Source of the DNA: Coenobita brevimanus
Lineage: Eukaryota > Arthropoda > Malacostraca > Decapoda > Coenobitidae
Direction of reading: 5' to 3'
Assembly (NCBI GenBank): GCA_032717465.1
Contig: CM064666.1
Coordinates: 21,639,431-21,703,430 of the forward strand
Length of the DNA: 64,000 nt
Shown here: piece after piece, positions 49,602 through 63,715 of the stretch
How positions within the stretch are numbered: position 1 is the first letter of the stretch
Layout of the letters: every line of letters begins with the position of its first letter
The notes under the pieces: model-generated
Seen by the model: only the letters and a program-made list of their open reading frames with translations
What the model was told of the DNA's origin: nothing
Databases searched by the model: none
Position numbers and translations under genes: made by a program

Positions 49602-50777
49602 ACATATACCTCTCTCTTCTCGCTGTCATGTTCTCCCCAACCTCTACTCGCTAACCATTCACTGTATGCCTTCTTCTTTTGTTCCACAGCTCGTTTCACC
49701 TCATCATTCCACCATGCTGTCCCTTGCACATCCTTGCATCTCCTCACTCCATAAACCGCCTCACACGCTGCGCCTATCTCTTCTGTGAATATCTTACATA
49801 CGTCTTCCACCCCTTCCATCTGCTCTAGCTCATACCTTCCCAATCTTTCTTTGCAGCTCCTTGGCCATCACTAAATGATGGTCCGAGACTCCATTCCCCC
49901 ACCCTCTCCACACTCTTGCATCCAACACTTTTCTCATTCGCTCATCCACACACACGTAGTCTATCATTGCCTTTCGTTCAACAAGTTCAACATCCACCTC
50001 CTCATTACTCTCCATGTATACCGGTGGATCATCTTATGACGAAAGTAGGTGTTGGCTATTGCCAACCCCTTACAAGCACAGCTGTCCACCAAAGCACTAC
50101 TTCAGCTAGCACATCCCACTGACCAACCACCCCATCCACTCGTACATTCCCAACTTTGCCATTCATGTCTCCAATCAACAGCAATCTCTCGCTCCTCTCA
50201 AACTTCTCCATACATGCTTCTACTCTCGCCCAAAACTCATCTTTCACTCTTGCCACTCGATCCTCTGTCGGAGCATACATACAATCGCCCACGCTTGTAT
50301 ACCTACTTTCATCCTCACCCATACAATCCTTGCACCCACTGTTCCATACTGTCTTATATTCTCCTTCCACTTTTTGCTTCTCTTCCTTCAGACATACTCC
50401 TTCTCTTGCCCTCTCATTCTCATTGACTCCCGCACATATACCTAAACCATATTCCCATTCCCTCACCCTTTCACCTTGTCATTTAGTATCAGTCAATCCA
50501 CATATATCCACTTTAGCATCCTCAAGCACCTGAACAATCTCTCTCACTTCATCATTCAATCCTCTCACATTCCATGTTCCCACCCTAAGAATGTCCTTTG
50601 TCCGTTCCTTAGTCGTCCGGGTCTGAGGCGCTTTATTCGTGTTTTTAGTTAGTTCTTTTTACGGGGTGGGGCACTAACCCACCACCAACCCTTTTAGTCA
50701 CCTCGTACGACAAGCAGGGATACTGGTGGAGTATTCTTGAAACCCCCCTACCCCCTTAGGGGTTGGGGGGTAGTGAC
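49602..50777 (-). mobile_element. LINE-A, 5' half, cut at its 3' side by the NUMT
   Basis: Same element as 25,202-28,083 from position 26,904 onward, so it lacks the RT. It contains the leader, the endonuclease (about 49,830-50,595, broken) and linker fragments, and ends at the same 14-bp target duplication. Confidence 0.87.
49830..50595 (-). pseudogene. LINE-A APE endonuclease, copy 3, broken
   Basis: Equivalent to 1,721-2,486: GDMNGKVGN in the frame 50,466-50,056 and SDHHLV in the frame 50,015-49,830. Same stops as the other copies, so the damage predates the duplication. Confidence 0.78.
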
Positions 50778-50791
50778 TATTTGTAATACTA
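50778..50791 (+). repeat. LINE-A target-site duplication, right, copy 3
   Basis: tatttgtaatacta directly after the LINE leader. Confidence 0.82.
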
Positions 50792-51337
50792 CCAAAATAA
50801 TTCTCTTTTAACGATTTAGTGGCTTTCTGAGTAATTTTACCTTGGTAAATATGAATAATGATATCAGACGAACCGATTTCTACTGACTATAATCTCATTT
50901 AAACTTGCTACTGATTTTTTTTTTTTCCTGAAGCCGAACTTCTTTATCCTTAGAAATGTTTTCTGACTTTTATATACACCTGGGAGTGTTTCCCAGCTAA
51001 TTTAAGGCACATTTATGAAAGTACCATGTTTAGTGTTTTCCCACCCAGTTCTGTGATTTATAGGATCACTCAAGAGTATATAATATATTTCAGTTTATTC
51101 AAAAGAACACGAATATACTGTAAAAAATCATGTAATATTTTTCTTTCATCCTAAGTTATCACTACAAATGAAAATAAATACCACAAAGAACCGTCTTCCT
51201 AAGGTAAAAACCCAATCTCCATAAGACTTTAATGCAGTTTATTCAGTGTTCATTCGACCTTCAATTTCTTGTAAATATCAAGCACTATGTGTTTACATAG
51301 ATGAAAAATAAAGGTTATATTTTTGGTTACCGGAAGT

Positions 51338-51339
<2 letters not shown>

Positions 51340-51406
<67 letters not shown>
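51340..51406. repeat. (AT)n microsatellite
   Basis: About 33 repeats, the shortest of the three homologous tracts. Confidence 0.96.
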
Positions 51407-51408
<2 letters not shown>

Positions 51409-53064
51409 ACTAATTATTGCGTCAAAAGCTCATCAATATTCTTTCTCAAGAGTTTCACAGTTCTGAGAAATTATAGGTAAGGAAATGTGGCTTATGTTGT
51501 ATCACAAATTTTCATTTGATTTTCAGTTTAACATTGAATCAGGAAGATCGATGAAAATTTAATATGCTACTCTTGAGATAAAACAGAAAACGGTTATTCA
51601 AAATTTGTCGCTTGTTTCGGTGACCACATCAATTGGAACTTCTTGTTCTTAAACCCCTGATTTTTTTTTTTTTTTTTTTACCTAAGATTGATATCCTATT
51701 GTTTCCTAAATGCGATTTTTTCACCCTCAGAAGTGTCTTCTGAGTTTTGGGAATAATTGGGTGTGTTTCACAACCAATTTTGGGTACATTTGTGGAAGAT
51801 TTTATTCAGCTATTTCTCCAAAAAATGTTTCTACAGCCATCACTCGTAAAATATTTTTCAACTGCCCACAAAACGGATGCTATCAGCCGTGACTTGTTCA
51901 AAATTAGCTTTTCATTTTACAAGTGAAAAAAGTCATAAATGACCCATATCCCTAATGTAAAAATGAAAACGTTCCAGACGACATTAATACAGTTTATTCA
52001 ATGTTCCTTCAAGCTATATTTTTTTTCAAGCCGCCATGCAATATATATCTACGGAGATGAATATAATTATATATCTAGGTATTACGATAGGGTTTATACC
52101 ATTTTATAAATAAATTAGGTGAGAGTCAAGTTCTTATTAATATTCCTTTTTACGAGGAATCACAGTTTTAAAAGATTTTACATAAGTAAATGTGGCTTAT
52201 GATGTAACACGAACTTTCATAATGTGCGTTTGTTATTCTTTTCTTATATTCAGTCAGGAGGCTTGATATAATTTTGATGTATTGCGATAGAGTTTCTTTC
52301 CTATAATTTTTTAGGATAGAGTCAAATTCTTATTAATATTCCTCTTAAGAACGAGGCATCCCAGTTTTGTGGGATTTTACCACGAACCTTCAGTTTTTTT
52401 TTTTTTCCCCTTTTTTGATATTCAGTCGGGAGGCTTGATGTAATTTTGATGTGCTACTATTTCAGATAAAAAAAAAATACTTTCGAAGTTTCTCGCTCGT
52501 TTGAATGACCCCACATCAATAAAAATGTGTTCTTCATAAAACCTCTGATTCCAGCTCTCTTAACGTGTTAATCGATTTCCTTTTCTTTGTTTCCTAACCT
52601 TGATTTTTTTTCATCCTCAAAAGAGTGTTCCGGGTTTTGGGAATAATTGGGTGTGTTTCCTAATCAATTCTGAGTACATATATGAAAAGTGCTTATTTAG
52701 CGACTTCCTCCCAAAACACGTTTACACAGCCCTAACTACCGGAAAATAGTTTTCATCTACCCCCAAAGCCCTAACTAGGCCACATTAGGCACTACTTTTT
52801 ATATGTTTTGAGTCAGGCATGCTCTGTCAACCCTATTTTTTTTTTTTTTTGACCCATCATGAACTAAGTGATAGGCATTTACTTTTTTCTTTTAATATAG
52901 AGTATATCTTAAATTCAATGCCTCAATATTTTTCCTTTACACTATTTATTGAGTTTACGGGTGATTTTACATATGTAAATATGGATAATGATATCACTTG
53001 AACCGTCATACTTGGATAGTTACATTTCAAATTTGAGCTGGAGGCTCAAAATGCCATTTAAAGC

Positions 53065-53068
<4 letters not shown>

Positions 53069-53114
<46 letters not shown>
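53069..53114. repeat. (TA)n microsatellite, empty LTR site
   Basis: Second uninterrupted version of the LTR insertion site of unit 1. Confidence 0.93.
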
Positions 53115-53117
<3 letters not shown>

Positions 53118-53983
53118 CCGTTACATCTCTTAATTTCCAAGTTGTTCTCACGTCTTTCTGTGCTTATACATCAAATTCCACCCTTATTTGCCTGTGAACC
53201 CCTTTCTTCCCACTATTGTCTCATGTTGATTTCAGAGATTTTCTTTCCTAAGCCGAACTTCTTCACCCTCAGAAATGTTTTCTGAATTTTATATACAATT
53301 GAGAGTATTTCCCAGCTAATGTAGGGCATATTTGTAGTGTCATATAGTGTTTTCCCACCCTGTTATGCGATTTTTAAGATAACTCAAGTATAATATTTTT
53401 CAGTTAAATCTGAAGCGGACGCATTTCCCGTACCAAATCTTGTAACATTTTTCTTTTATTTTTACCACCACAAAAAGATTAATGCCACAAATAACCCTCT
53501 TCCTAACTTAAAAATCAAATCTCCAGGCGACATTTATACAGTTCATTGTGTTCCGTCGACCTTCATTTTTTGTAGCTGTCATGCACTATATGTCTATGTC
53601 GATGTGGAATAATGTTTTAAATTGTAAGTAGTTGTTTATTTGGGTATTGCAGTGTTGTTTATACTTTCTCGTATTAATTATTGCGAAAGACAAAAGCTAA
53701 TCAATATTTCTTCTCACGACTTATCAGAGTTTTGGGAGATTTTACTTAAGGAAACATGTCGTTTTTTAACACGAACCTTCATATGATTTTTTTTTTTTTA
53801 ATATTCAGTCCGACAGCTCGATTCAAACAATGTGCTGCTACCTCAGATAAAACAGAAAACCGTTCTTATTCAAAATTTCTCGTTTTGTTCCGGTCACCAC
53901 CACATCAATTGGAACTTCTTGTTCTTAAACACATCAGACGTGAGGTAATTTTACGTGTTAATCGATTTCATGTTGTTTCCCAA

Positions 53984-53984
<1 letters not shown>

Positions 53985-54055
<71 letters not shown>
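53985..54055. repeat. (GT)n microsatellite
   Basis: About 35 repeats, against about 24 at 12,373. Confidence 0.96.
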
Positions 54056-54058
<3 letters not shown>

Positions 54059-56006
54059 AACCCTGAGATGTTTTTTCTGAGTTTCGGAAAGAATTGGGTG
54101 TTTCGCAAAAAATTTTGAGTACATTTGTGGAGGATGTATATTTCGCGATTTCTTCCAAAAATATATTACACAGCCATGAGTCCAATAAAATATTTTTTAA
54201 CTCCCCCGAAAGAGGATGCTATCAGCCTTAACTAGGTTACAATCAGCCAAAGTTTTGACAAACAAAAAAAGTAACAACCCTCATCCTATCGTAAAAATTA
54301 AAACACTCAAGACAACATTAATACAGTTTATTCAGTGTTCCTTCAACTTTTTTTTTCTGAAGTTGTCATGCATTATATGTCTACGATGATGATTAAAATT
54401 ATAAATTATTAATTATATATCTCACTATTGCGATAGGTGAGAGTTTTGAGAGATTTCACCTAAGAAAATGTGGCTTATGCTTTAACACGAACCTTCATAA
54501 TGTGGATTTTTTTTTTTATTATTATGTCAGAAGGCTCGATGTGATTATATAGTGGTTCTACTACATATAGGGAAGAATATTCATTGAAAGTTTCTCGTTA
54601 ATTTCGGTGACCCCATCAACTGAAACTTGTTCATAAACCTTCGGAGTCCAGCTCTCTTTACGTGTCAATCGATTTCTCTTTATATGTTTCCTAAAACTGA
54701 TTTTTTCATCCTGAAAAAAGTGTTCTGGGTTTTGGAAATAATTGGGTGTGTTTCCCAATTAATTTTAAGTACATTTGTGGAAGTTGAATATTTAGCGGTT
54801 TCTCCCAAAAACATTTATACAGCCATCACTCTAGTAGAATAGTTTTTATCTACCCCCAGAGCGGACAATTGGCACTACTTTTTATCCTTGGAGCTACGCT
54901 TGCTCCGGCAACTTTTTTTTTTTTTTTTTTTTAACAATAAAACTCCGTATCTGTGGAACCAAGTAATGTCAATATTTGTATATCTCAATTCGACTATGCA
55001 TTTAATTTTTCTTAATAATATATATCTAATATTCGGTACCTAAATAATTTTCTCTTAACGATTTATTGACTTTCCGAGTGACTTTACCTTGGTATATATG
55101 GATAATGATATCCCTCGAACCGTGAGACTGGGAAAACATTCCATTTTATAAATTTGGTCAGGGGGTTCAAAATGCCACTTTACAGCACTATTTATTCACA
55201 TAAAAATAATATCCGTTATATCTCTCAGTTTCCAAGTTGTTTTCACGTCTCTTTAACCTTAAACATATCAACTTCCACCTTTCTTTACCTGCGAACCGAT
55301 TTCTTCCTACTATTATCTTATTTAGATTTGTTACTCGAGCTAATTCACCCTCAGAAATGTTTCCTGAATTTTAGATACAACTGGGAGTGTTGCCCCGTTG
55401 ATTTAGGGCACATTTGTGGATGTTGCATATTTTGTGTTATCCCACCCAGTTATGCGATTTTTAGGATCACGTAATTTCTTATGAAGAGGACGCATTTACT
55501 GTCCTGAAGTTATCACTACAAATTAAAATTAATGCAACAAGTGACCCGCTTCCTAACCTAATAATGAAATCTCCGGACGACGTTTATACATTTCATTCAG
55601 TGCTCCTTCGACCTTCATTTTTTGTAGTTGTCATGCACACTATGTCTACGCAGATGTGGAAAAATGTTTTAAATGGTAATTTGTTATATATACGGGTATT
55701 GCCATACTGTTTATACTTTCTCGTATTAATTATCACTATTTCCTCTCATGAGTTATCAGAGTTTTGAGAGACTTTACTTAATTAAATGTGGCTTATGTTC
55801 TAACACGAATTTTCATATGATTTTTTCTTATATTCAATCAGAACGCTCGATGCAGAATTAATGTGCTGCTACTGCAGATAAAACAGAAACCGTTCTTATT
55901 TAAATTTTCTAGTTTCATCCGGTGACCACCACATCAATTGGAACTTGTCACTCTTAAACACCTCAGAAGTGAGCTCATTTTAGGTGTGAATCGATATCTT
56001 GTTTCC

Positions 56007-56010
<4 letters not shown>

Positions 56011-56086
<76 letters not shown>
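56011..56086. repeat. (GT)n microsatellite
   Basis: About 38 repeats, against about 30 at 14,386. Confidence 0.96.
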
Positions 56087-56087
<1 letters not shown>

Positions 56088-56171
56088 CCTGCGTTTTAGA
56101 AAGAATTGGGTGTGTTTCACAACCAATTTTGAGCACATTTGTTATAGATGTAGAGTAGCTCCGAAAAAGTA

Positions 56172-57533
56172 TCTTTAAAAATAGTACTATTCATTCTGAC
56201 ACAATGGACGATGTATCTGACACGTGTTGCGTGAAGCGGCAACAAAATTGGTAGACCTGCATGCTGGGGAGTGGATGCCATACACCTGCATATGCCCTGG
56301 GATTGTATAAACCGTTTTCTGACATAATACTAATCACTTTGTCATATGCAGATATATTTGATGTTATTATGGTGACAACTAGTTCGTTTTAACATAGACA
56401 CGGCTACTCTTTCTGTGGTTCATATGTAATGCTTTCACGAGTGCCAGCACAAGGTTATCAGCAATCTAGATAAATAGTATACAAGCTTTCCCAGAACTGA
56501 AATATTTTGAGGAAGTGTTTATATAATATGTGATTATGACTGGGAGACATATGACACCCAGTGTAATGTGAATGGCACAAAAATATTAGACAAGTAGAAG
56601 TAAACGAAATGTAAAGACAGTAAATTAACTTATCTGAAACTATTCCCAAGAGCAGCGTATAAACTCATTTATCACTGATACACCAGCCGTATTGTGGAGG
56701 TGACATGCGAGATTCATTCTTATGTTGGACATTATATGTAAAATAAATACAAGTTAAGGTTAAACACACTTTGAAGGGCTCCTTTTATTTATTTAATAAC
56801 AACTGTATCCACCTCCTGCATCCAGACCTCTGTTCAATCGACGCGACACCTACTATGAAGCTGTGCCATTCACGTAACGAAACACCACACCTCAATACCT
56901 TCCGACACTGAGATATTGCCACATTCGGGTAGTATGTAAAAATAATGGTGTTAAAATTGTCCGACATGCAGACTCTATAGGCTATTATTAACCTCTGCAG
57001 TTAATCTATTTGTAGTTGTGATAACGAAAGAATTGTGATGGGTATTTTTCTCATGCTGTTTAATAATCTGAGTTTCACTTATATTCATGGGGGGGTTGGG
57101 TGACAATGGTGGCGTGCGTAGCTCAAGACCGTGAGGTAGTGAGTTCGTGCCCGACCTGAGTAGCTACTCAGCTGAATGTTAGCGCTCTCATCACCTTATC
57201 AGGGCCATATGGTCTAATATAGGCTTAGCTCGGAGAATTCATTCCTTCACTTATATTCGAACATGACAAAGCCCATCGCAGTCAGTTTTCGAAAATGGCA
57301 ACTCTGCCCGTCGCAGTTGCTATGTTTCCCAAGATACATTTATCACAGTATAATGTGTGTAATGGTTGAACTGTTACCATTTACAAGTCGATGGATGTTT
57401 GCAGTCACATAGTGGCATTGATGTGTTTATTAGCAGTACCACCCATGATACCTAATCATGCGTACCAACTCCACCGAGACAAGTGGCCGGGAATAATGTT
57501 TCATTCAGGTTCATTCTCCCATTCTTCGCACCA
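56172..57533. other. Non-satellite interruption, unit 2 copy
   Basis: Copy of 14,530-15,890 with few differences; it includes the SINE-like candidate at 57,098-57,262. No gene recognised. Confidence 0.5.
57098..57262 (+). mobile_element. Possible tRNA-derived SINE fragment, unit 2 copy
   Basis: Same A-box-like and B-box-like sequences as 15,455-15,620, with one change just after the B box (tgcccg for tgcctg). Confidence 0.3.
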
Positions 57534-59152
57534 CACTTTAAAGATACTTCTGGGAGCTACTGTCCATATAGCGATTTCTCTCAAAAATATGTTTATATAG
57601 AGATCACTCCAAAAAAATATATTTTTGAACTACCCCCAAAAGAGGATGGTATCAATCGTAACTAGTCTACATTTAGCTCTAAGTTTTACAAATGAAAAAA
57701 GTCACAAAAGACCCTGTTCCTAACGTAAAAATTAAAACCCTCCAGACTACATTAATACAGTTTATTCAGTGGTCCTGAAATTTTTATTATTTTGCAGCTG
57801 TCATGCATTACATATCTACGGAGGTGTAGAATAAAATTATATATGGTAATTAATTATATATTTCGGTGTTGTGATATAGTTTATACCTTCTCACAAATAT
57901 TTGAGTCAAATGTTCATTAATCTTCCTTATTAAGAGGTATCACAGTTTTGAGAGGAAATGTGGCTTATGGTGTAACACGAACCTTCATAATGTGCATTTT
58001 TATTTTTTAATATTCAGTAAGTAGGCTTGATGTAATTTCGATGTACTACTACTTGAGGTAGTAGAAGGTAAGTTATCTTCACTCTCCCCACAAACGCCAC
58101 CCTTCTTTAGCTATGAATCGATTTCTCCTGACTGTTCTCATTTAGACTTTACTGATTTTTTTTTTTCCTGAACTTCACCTTCAGAAATGTTGTCTAAATT
58201 TTAGATACAATTGGGAGTGTTTCCAACTAATTTCTGGTACATTTTTTAAAAGTTGCATATTTAGTATTTTCTCACCCAATTATGCGTTTTTAGGATTATT
58301 TAAGTATAATATTTTTTTTTAATTCCGAGGCGGACGCATTTATCATACCAAAACTTGTAACCTTTTTTTTTTTTTTTTTTTATCCTCGTTACCCCTAGAA
58401 AAGATAATAAATACCACAAATGACCCTCTTCCTAACGTAAAAATCCAATCTCCAGACGACATTAATACAGTTCATTCAGTGTTCCTTCGACATTCATTTT
58501 TTTTTTTTTTTTGCTGTCATGCCCTATACATATAGGGCATGGAGTAAAGTTTTAAATGGTAATTATATATTTGGGTATTGCTATAATTTTTGTATTTTTT
58601 CGCATTAATTATTGCAAGAGTCAAAAGCTCATCAATATTCATTCTCACAAGTTTACGGCCGAAATATTTAAATATGTTTTGAGGGATATTTCCGAAGGAA
58701 ATGTAGCTGGTTTTAACACAAACTTTCATATGATTTTTTTCTTTTACATTCAATCAGGTTCCTCGATGCTAATTTAAAGTGCAACTGAGATAATTATTCT
58801 TATTCAAAAATTTCCTCTTGTTTCGGTGACCACCACATCAATTGAAACTTCTTGTTATTAAACACCACAGATATGAGCTCTTTTTACGTGTGAATCGATA
58901 TTATTTTTCAATTTTTTTTCTTTCAATCTTAGAAGTGTCATCTTTCTGGTAATAGTTGGGTGTGTTTCAAACCAAGTTTCTGTTCATTTGTGTAATGTTT
59001 ATACAGCCATCACTCGTAAAATTTATTTTGAAATTAGGCCTACTTTTTAGAAATGAAAAAAGTAACATGATCCCCCTTCCTAAAGTAAAAATTAAAACAT
59101 TCGAAACGATAACCCTAATAGATAATCTTTATTTTCTTACATATTAGGTAAC

Positions 59153-59519
59153 GTTGGGTCTGACGGACCCCACGGAAAAAAAAAAATCCGTTTGAGATAT
59201 TTCACAATGATTTAATACACAAATAATTCAATCCCTTATCTTTAAATAGGACCAGAAAAAATAGTTTAATTGAAAAAATATATATATTTTTAAAGTTTAT
59301 ACAAAAATGATTAAATTTTAGGTATGCAAATTTTATAATTGAATATTGCAAAATTGAAAAGTTATATCAAGATTCCTTGGATGACCTGCAGTAGACCGAT
59401 GTTGGGACCCCATCATCCCTATGAAGAGCATCACTATGAAGAGCATCACGGACAGATCTGTAGACATGCTCATATTTTTAAAAATCAAATTTCGGGGACT
59501 GGGGTTTCTGAGACCCCAC
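59153..59519. mobile_element. Possible MITE, unit 2 copy
   Basis: Copy of 17,503-17,870 with the same imperfect inverted ends and internal 14-bp repeat. Confidence 0.4.
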
Positions 59520-60865
59520 ATGTGCTACTACTTCGGATAAGAAAGAATACTCATTCGAAGTTTCTCGCATGTTTTGTTCATAAAACCTCTGATTAAAGCG
59601 CTCCTTACAATTTCTTTTTCATTTCCTAAATTTGATTATTTGTACACCGATAATAGTATTGTGGGTTTTGGAAATAATCGGGTGTCTATCTCACTGAATT
59701 TTGGGTTTATTTGTGAAAACTGAATAATTAGTGATTTCTCCCAAAAACCATTCATACAGCCATCACGCAAGTAAAATAGTTTTTTATTTACCCCCACAGC
59801 GGATGATATGAGCCGTAAGTAGTTCATAATTGGCATCACTTTTTATCCATGGAGTCACGCCTACTCCGGCAACATGATTATATCTGGAACTAGGAAATGT
59901 TCATTAATTGTATATCTAAATTCGTCTGTGCATTTACTTTTTCTTAAAAATATATATGTAATACTCACTACCAAAATAATTTTCTATTAACTATTTATTG
60001 GATTTCTGAGTGATTTATCCTTGGTAAATATGAATAATTGATTCAGACTGGAAAAATGGAAAATATTCCATTTTTAAAATTTCATCGGAATTCTCAAGGT
60101 CCCACTTTATCTCCTTATTTATACACATTAAAATATTATCTATTATAGCTCTTAATATTTATAAGCTGTTTTCACGTCTCTTTTGTTTTAAATAAGTCAA
60201 ATGCCTATTATCTCATTTAAACGTTAATGGCTATTATCTCATTTAAACGTTAATGATTTTTTTTTCCCCGAGGACAAACTTCTTTATGTTTTTCTGACTT
60301 TTCTATACAATTAGGAGTGTTTTCCAGCTAATTTATGGCACATTTGTAAAGTTTCATATTTATTGCTTCCCCACGCAGTTCTTTGATTTTTAGGATCACT
60401 CAAGATATATAAGAGATTTCAGTTTACTGTAACGAAGACGAATATGCCGTAAATAATCTTGTATCATTCTTTTTCATCCTGATATTTTAACAACGAAAGA
60501 AAGGAAATACCACAAATGACCGCCGCCTTAACGTAGAAACCCAATCTCCATCAGACATCAATATAGAGTTAATTCTAGAAACTAACACCAAAATAATTTT
60601 CTTTTAACGATTAAATGACTTTACCAGTGATCTTTACCTTGGTAAATATGGACAATGATATCAGACGAACCATGATATTGGGAAAATATTCCATTTTTTA
60701 AATTTCATCAGGAGGTTCAAGGTGCCTCCTTATACATATAAAAACAATATCCCTCGTATCTCTTAATATCCAAGTCTTTTTCAAGTCTCTTTGAATTTAA
60801 ATCCGTCAAATGCCATCTTTGTTTACCTTTCAACCGATTTCTAGTGACTATTATCTGATTTGAAC

Positions 60866-63714
60866 TTCTATCTATCTATTTATCTATCTATTGCCAGACG
60901 CCTCAATCCCGCTTGGGGTGGCCACAAACAAATCGCCTCCACGTCGCCCTGTCCACCGCCATTTCACTGCCCTGCTCCTAACTCACACCCCCCACTCTCA
61001 TATACCCATCTCTCCATCTCATCCTTGGCCGCGCCCGCCCGCGTCCCCCTCCACCTCAATCTCATACACTCTCTTCGTCAGTCTCTCACCACGGCCAAAG
61101 CACCTCAGTGTGTTCCTGATAACGCTTCTTATCACATTCAAATCCACACCACAACGCTCCTTTATATCCTCATTCGTCACCATGTGACTCCACAGGCTCC
61201 TCTTAAATAACTCATTTCCACTGCTCTCCCTCTTGACTTATGTCCTTCCAACAACGCGTCCAAGCTTCACTTCCATAAGATAGAGTTGGTATCATAATAC
61301 TGTCATGTAACTTTTTCACTTCCATGCTCACTTCCCTGTTTCTTATCACTGCTTTCAAAGAACCAGCAACCCTTCTTCCCTTCTGTACCCTTTCGAGCAC
61401 TTCACCCTCCAAACCTCCATCCTTACTCATCACACTACCCAAGTACTTAAACGTACTCACATTTTCCAATTCCTCACCATCCAACCTCGCTGTACATGCA
61501 CTGACTTCACCTCTCTCAAAGACCCTCACTTTACTCTTCCCTACATTCACCTTTAGATTCCGTTTCTTACACACTCTCCCAAACCCATCCACCAAGCCTT
61601 GCAGCTCTCCTTCGTCTTTGCTCAACAACACATTATCATCTGCAAACAACAGTACAGGGAGTTTCCAAACACTATCCTCTCTCACCAGGGCCACTCCAAC
61701 ATCCACTACCCTACCTGTACCTCTTTTATTACCCGATCCATGTACAGATTGAACAACCATGGAGATATGACACATCCCTGTTTCAACCCAAACTTCAAAG
61801 AGAAAAATTCACTTAGTTCATCATCCACACGCACTGCAGCCTTAGCACCATCATACATACTCTTCATAGCATTCAACAACTTCCCATCTACTCCATATAT
61901 TAATACTTTCCACAATCCTTATCTATCCACCCTGTCATATGCTTTCTCCAAATCCATAAAAGCCGCAGACAACTTCTTTCCCTTCTCTAGAAACTTTTCC
62001 ACTAAAGATCTAAGAATGAATATCTGATCTACACAACCTCTTCCCTTCCTAAAGCCTCCCTGTTCTTCTCCAACTAATTCCTGTGTTCTTTACCTGTCAG
62101 TAAGTATCATACCATTCACTTCTCCTATTATACTAAGAAGACAAATGCCCGTATCATTACCACACACTTCTTTTTCCCCTTTCCCTTTGTGCAAGGGAAT
62201 AATTATACCTGACTTACAAGACTCCGGGACTCTACCTTCCTCCCAGGCCAATCTGCACATCTTCCACATCCATTCTTCTACTATCTCTCCCCCATGCTTC
62301 AGCATTTCACCACACACTCCATCAATTCCTGGGGCTTTCCCCAATTTAACTTTCTTCATTGCTTCCACAACTTCTATCCTACTGACTTCTTCCTGTCTTC
62401 TCACCTCCCTCCTTCTCCCAGCCATTCCTCAGCCACATACTTGCATTACTTCCATCCTCTATGTTCAACAATTCATTAAAGTGTTTTCTACATCTGCTCA
62501 CTTTTTCTCCCTTCTCCATTAGAAATCTACCATTTTTATCTTTCACTCCCCTGCTAACCACTTCCACCCTGTCTTACTCTCTTCACCTCTTTCCAGAACA
62601 TTTTCTTAGTCCCTCCACTTTACACTCAAATTCCTTCCAAATTCCTCATCCACTCTCTTCTTACTCTCTCTTACTAATCGTTTCACCTCTTCCTTTCTAC
62701 ATATAACTGTCTCTTCCGCCTCACAACTTCTTCCATGCCCCTATTTCTCATCCATTCATTGCATGCTTTCTTCTTTTGTGCCATAGCCTGTCTCACCTCT
62801 TCAGTCCACCACTCTGTTCCTTGCACCCACCTCCGTCTTCTCTTCCTCCCACACACCACATCACATGCTGCACATGTTCTGTAAATATCCTGCACACACC
62901 TTCCACGTCCCCTATCTGCTCCGATTCATATTTGCCCAATGGTTCCTCCACTTCTCTCTTATACTCTGCCTTTTTCTCATCTTCTTGTAACCTTTCCACT
63001 CCCCTTGGAACTACTCCTTCCTCTCGTCTTTCCCTTCTATTCCTCCATCTTACTTGGATCCTAATTCTGACCACCACCAAGTAGTGGTCAGAAAGTCCAC
63101 TCTCCCAACCTCTACTTCGCATCCTTTCATCCACACACACATAATCAATCATTGCCTTCCTTTCATTCAGTTCACCACCCACCCTTCTCATCACCCGCCA
63201 TGTATACCTGTGGATCATTTTATGCCTGAAGAGTATTGGCTATCACCAACCCCCTCCCAGCACAAATGTCCACTAACGCACTCCCATTCTCATCTATCTC
63301 AGCAGGCACACCCCACTCACCAACTATTCCATCCACCTTCACATTCCCTATACCATTCATATCATTGATCAAAAACTCTTTCATTCCTTCCAAACTTTTC
63401 CAAGCACACTTCCACATTTGTCCAGAACTCTTCTCTCACTCTGCTAGCACGATATTGAGTTGGCGCATACACACACACACACACACACACAATCGCCCAC
63501 ATTTGTATACCAACTTTCAACTTTACCCACACAATCCTTGACCCAAGTGATCCATGTTGTCTTATGCTCTTCTTCCGTCTTTTACTCACAACTATACATA
63601 CTCCTTCCTTTGCCCTCTCATTCTCACCTACTCCTGCACATATGCCCCATCCATACTCCCATTCTCTCACACTTCCTCCTCTCCTTTTTGTTTCAGTTAT
63701 TCCACATACATCCA
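60866..63714 (-). mobile_element. LINE-B copy 2, 5'-truncated, without the unit 1 deletions
   Basis: About 2.85 kb with the tetranucleotide 3' tail at its left end. It retains two segments missing from the unit 1 copy (about 62,278-62,490 and 62,620-62,711). The first holds RT residues GKAPGIDGVCGEMLKHGG (frame 62,425-62,090). It breaks off inside the endonuclease at the same point as the unit 1 copy. Confidence 0.86.
61212..62425 (-). pseudogene. LINE-B reverse transcriptase, copy 2, broken
   Basis: Pieces in order: GKAPGIDGVCGEML with CGNDTGICLLSIIGEV (62,425-62,090), LKQGCVISPWLFNLYMD (61,915-61,706), and FADDNVLLSKDEGEL with VNVGKSKV and FKYLGS (61,775-61,212). The frame changes between pieces. 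The FADD catalytic motif is retained. Confidence 0.85.
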
Positions 63715-63715
63715 C
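62683..63715 (-). pseudogene. LINE-B endonuclease and linker, copy 2, broken
   Basis: Frames 63,715-63,362 (MDVCGITETKRRGG...), 63,417-63,220 (INDMNGIGNV) and 63,218-62,793 (SGLSDHYLVVVRI) cover the domain except its N-terminus. A CA repeat at 63,470-63,491, longer than in unit 1, lies inside the coding region. Confidence 0.78.

Larger units (their letters stand above)
49602..53775 (+). repeat. Right copy of 4.2-kb direct duplication flanking the NUMT
   Basis: Begins at the same LINE-A base as 26,904 and ends at the satellite base equivalent to 31,143, after which unit 2 continues. It has shorter (AT)n tracts than the left copy. Some variants agree with unit 1 rather than with the left copy. 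Confidence 0.88.
50792..60865. repeat. Trimeric satellite array right of the NUMT
   Basis: Continuous A-B-C satellite matching 2,683-4,996 and 11,392-19,213 without the LTR element. It includes the non-satellite block at 56,172-57,533. No gene is evident over the 10 kb. Confidence 0.78.
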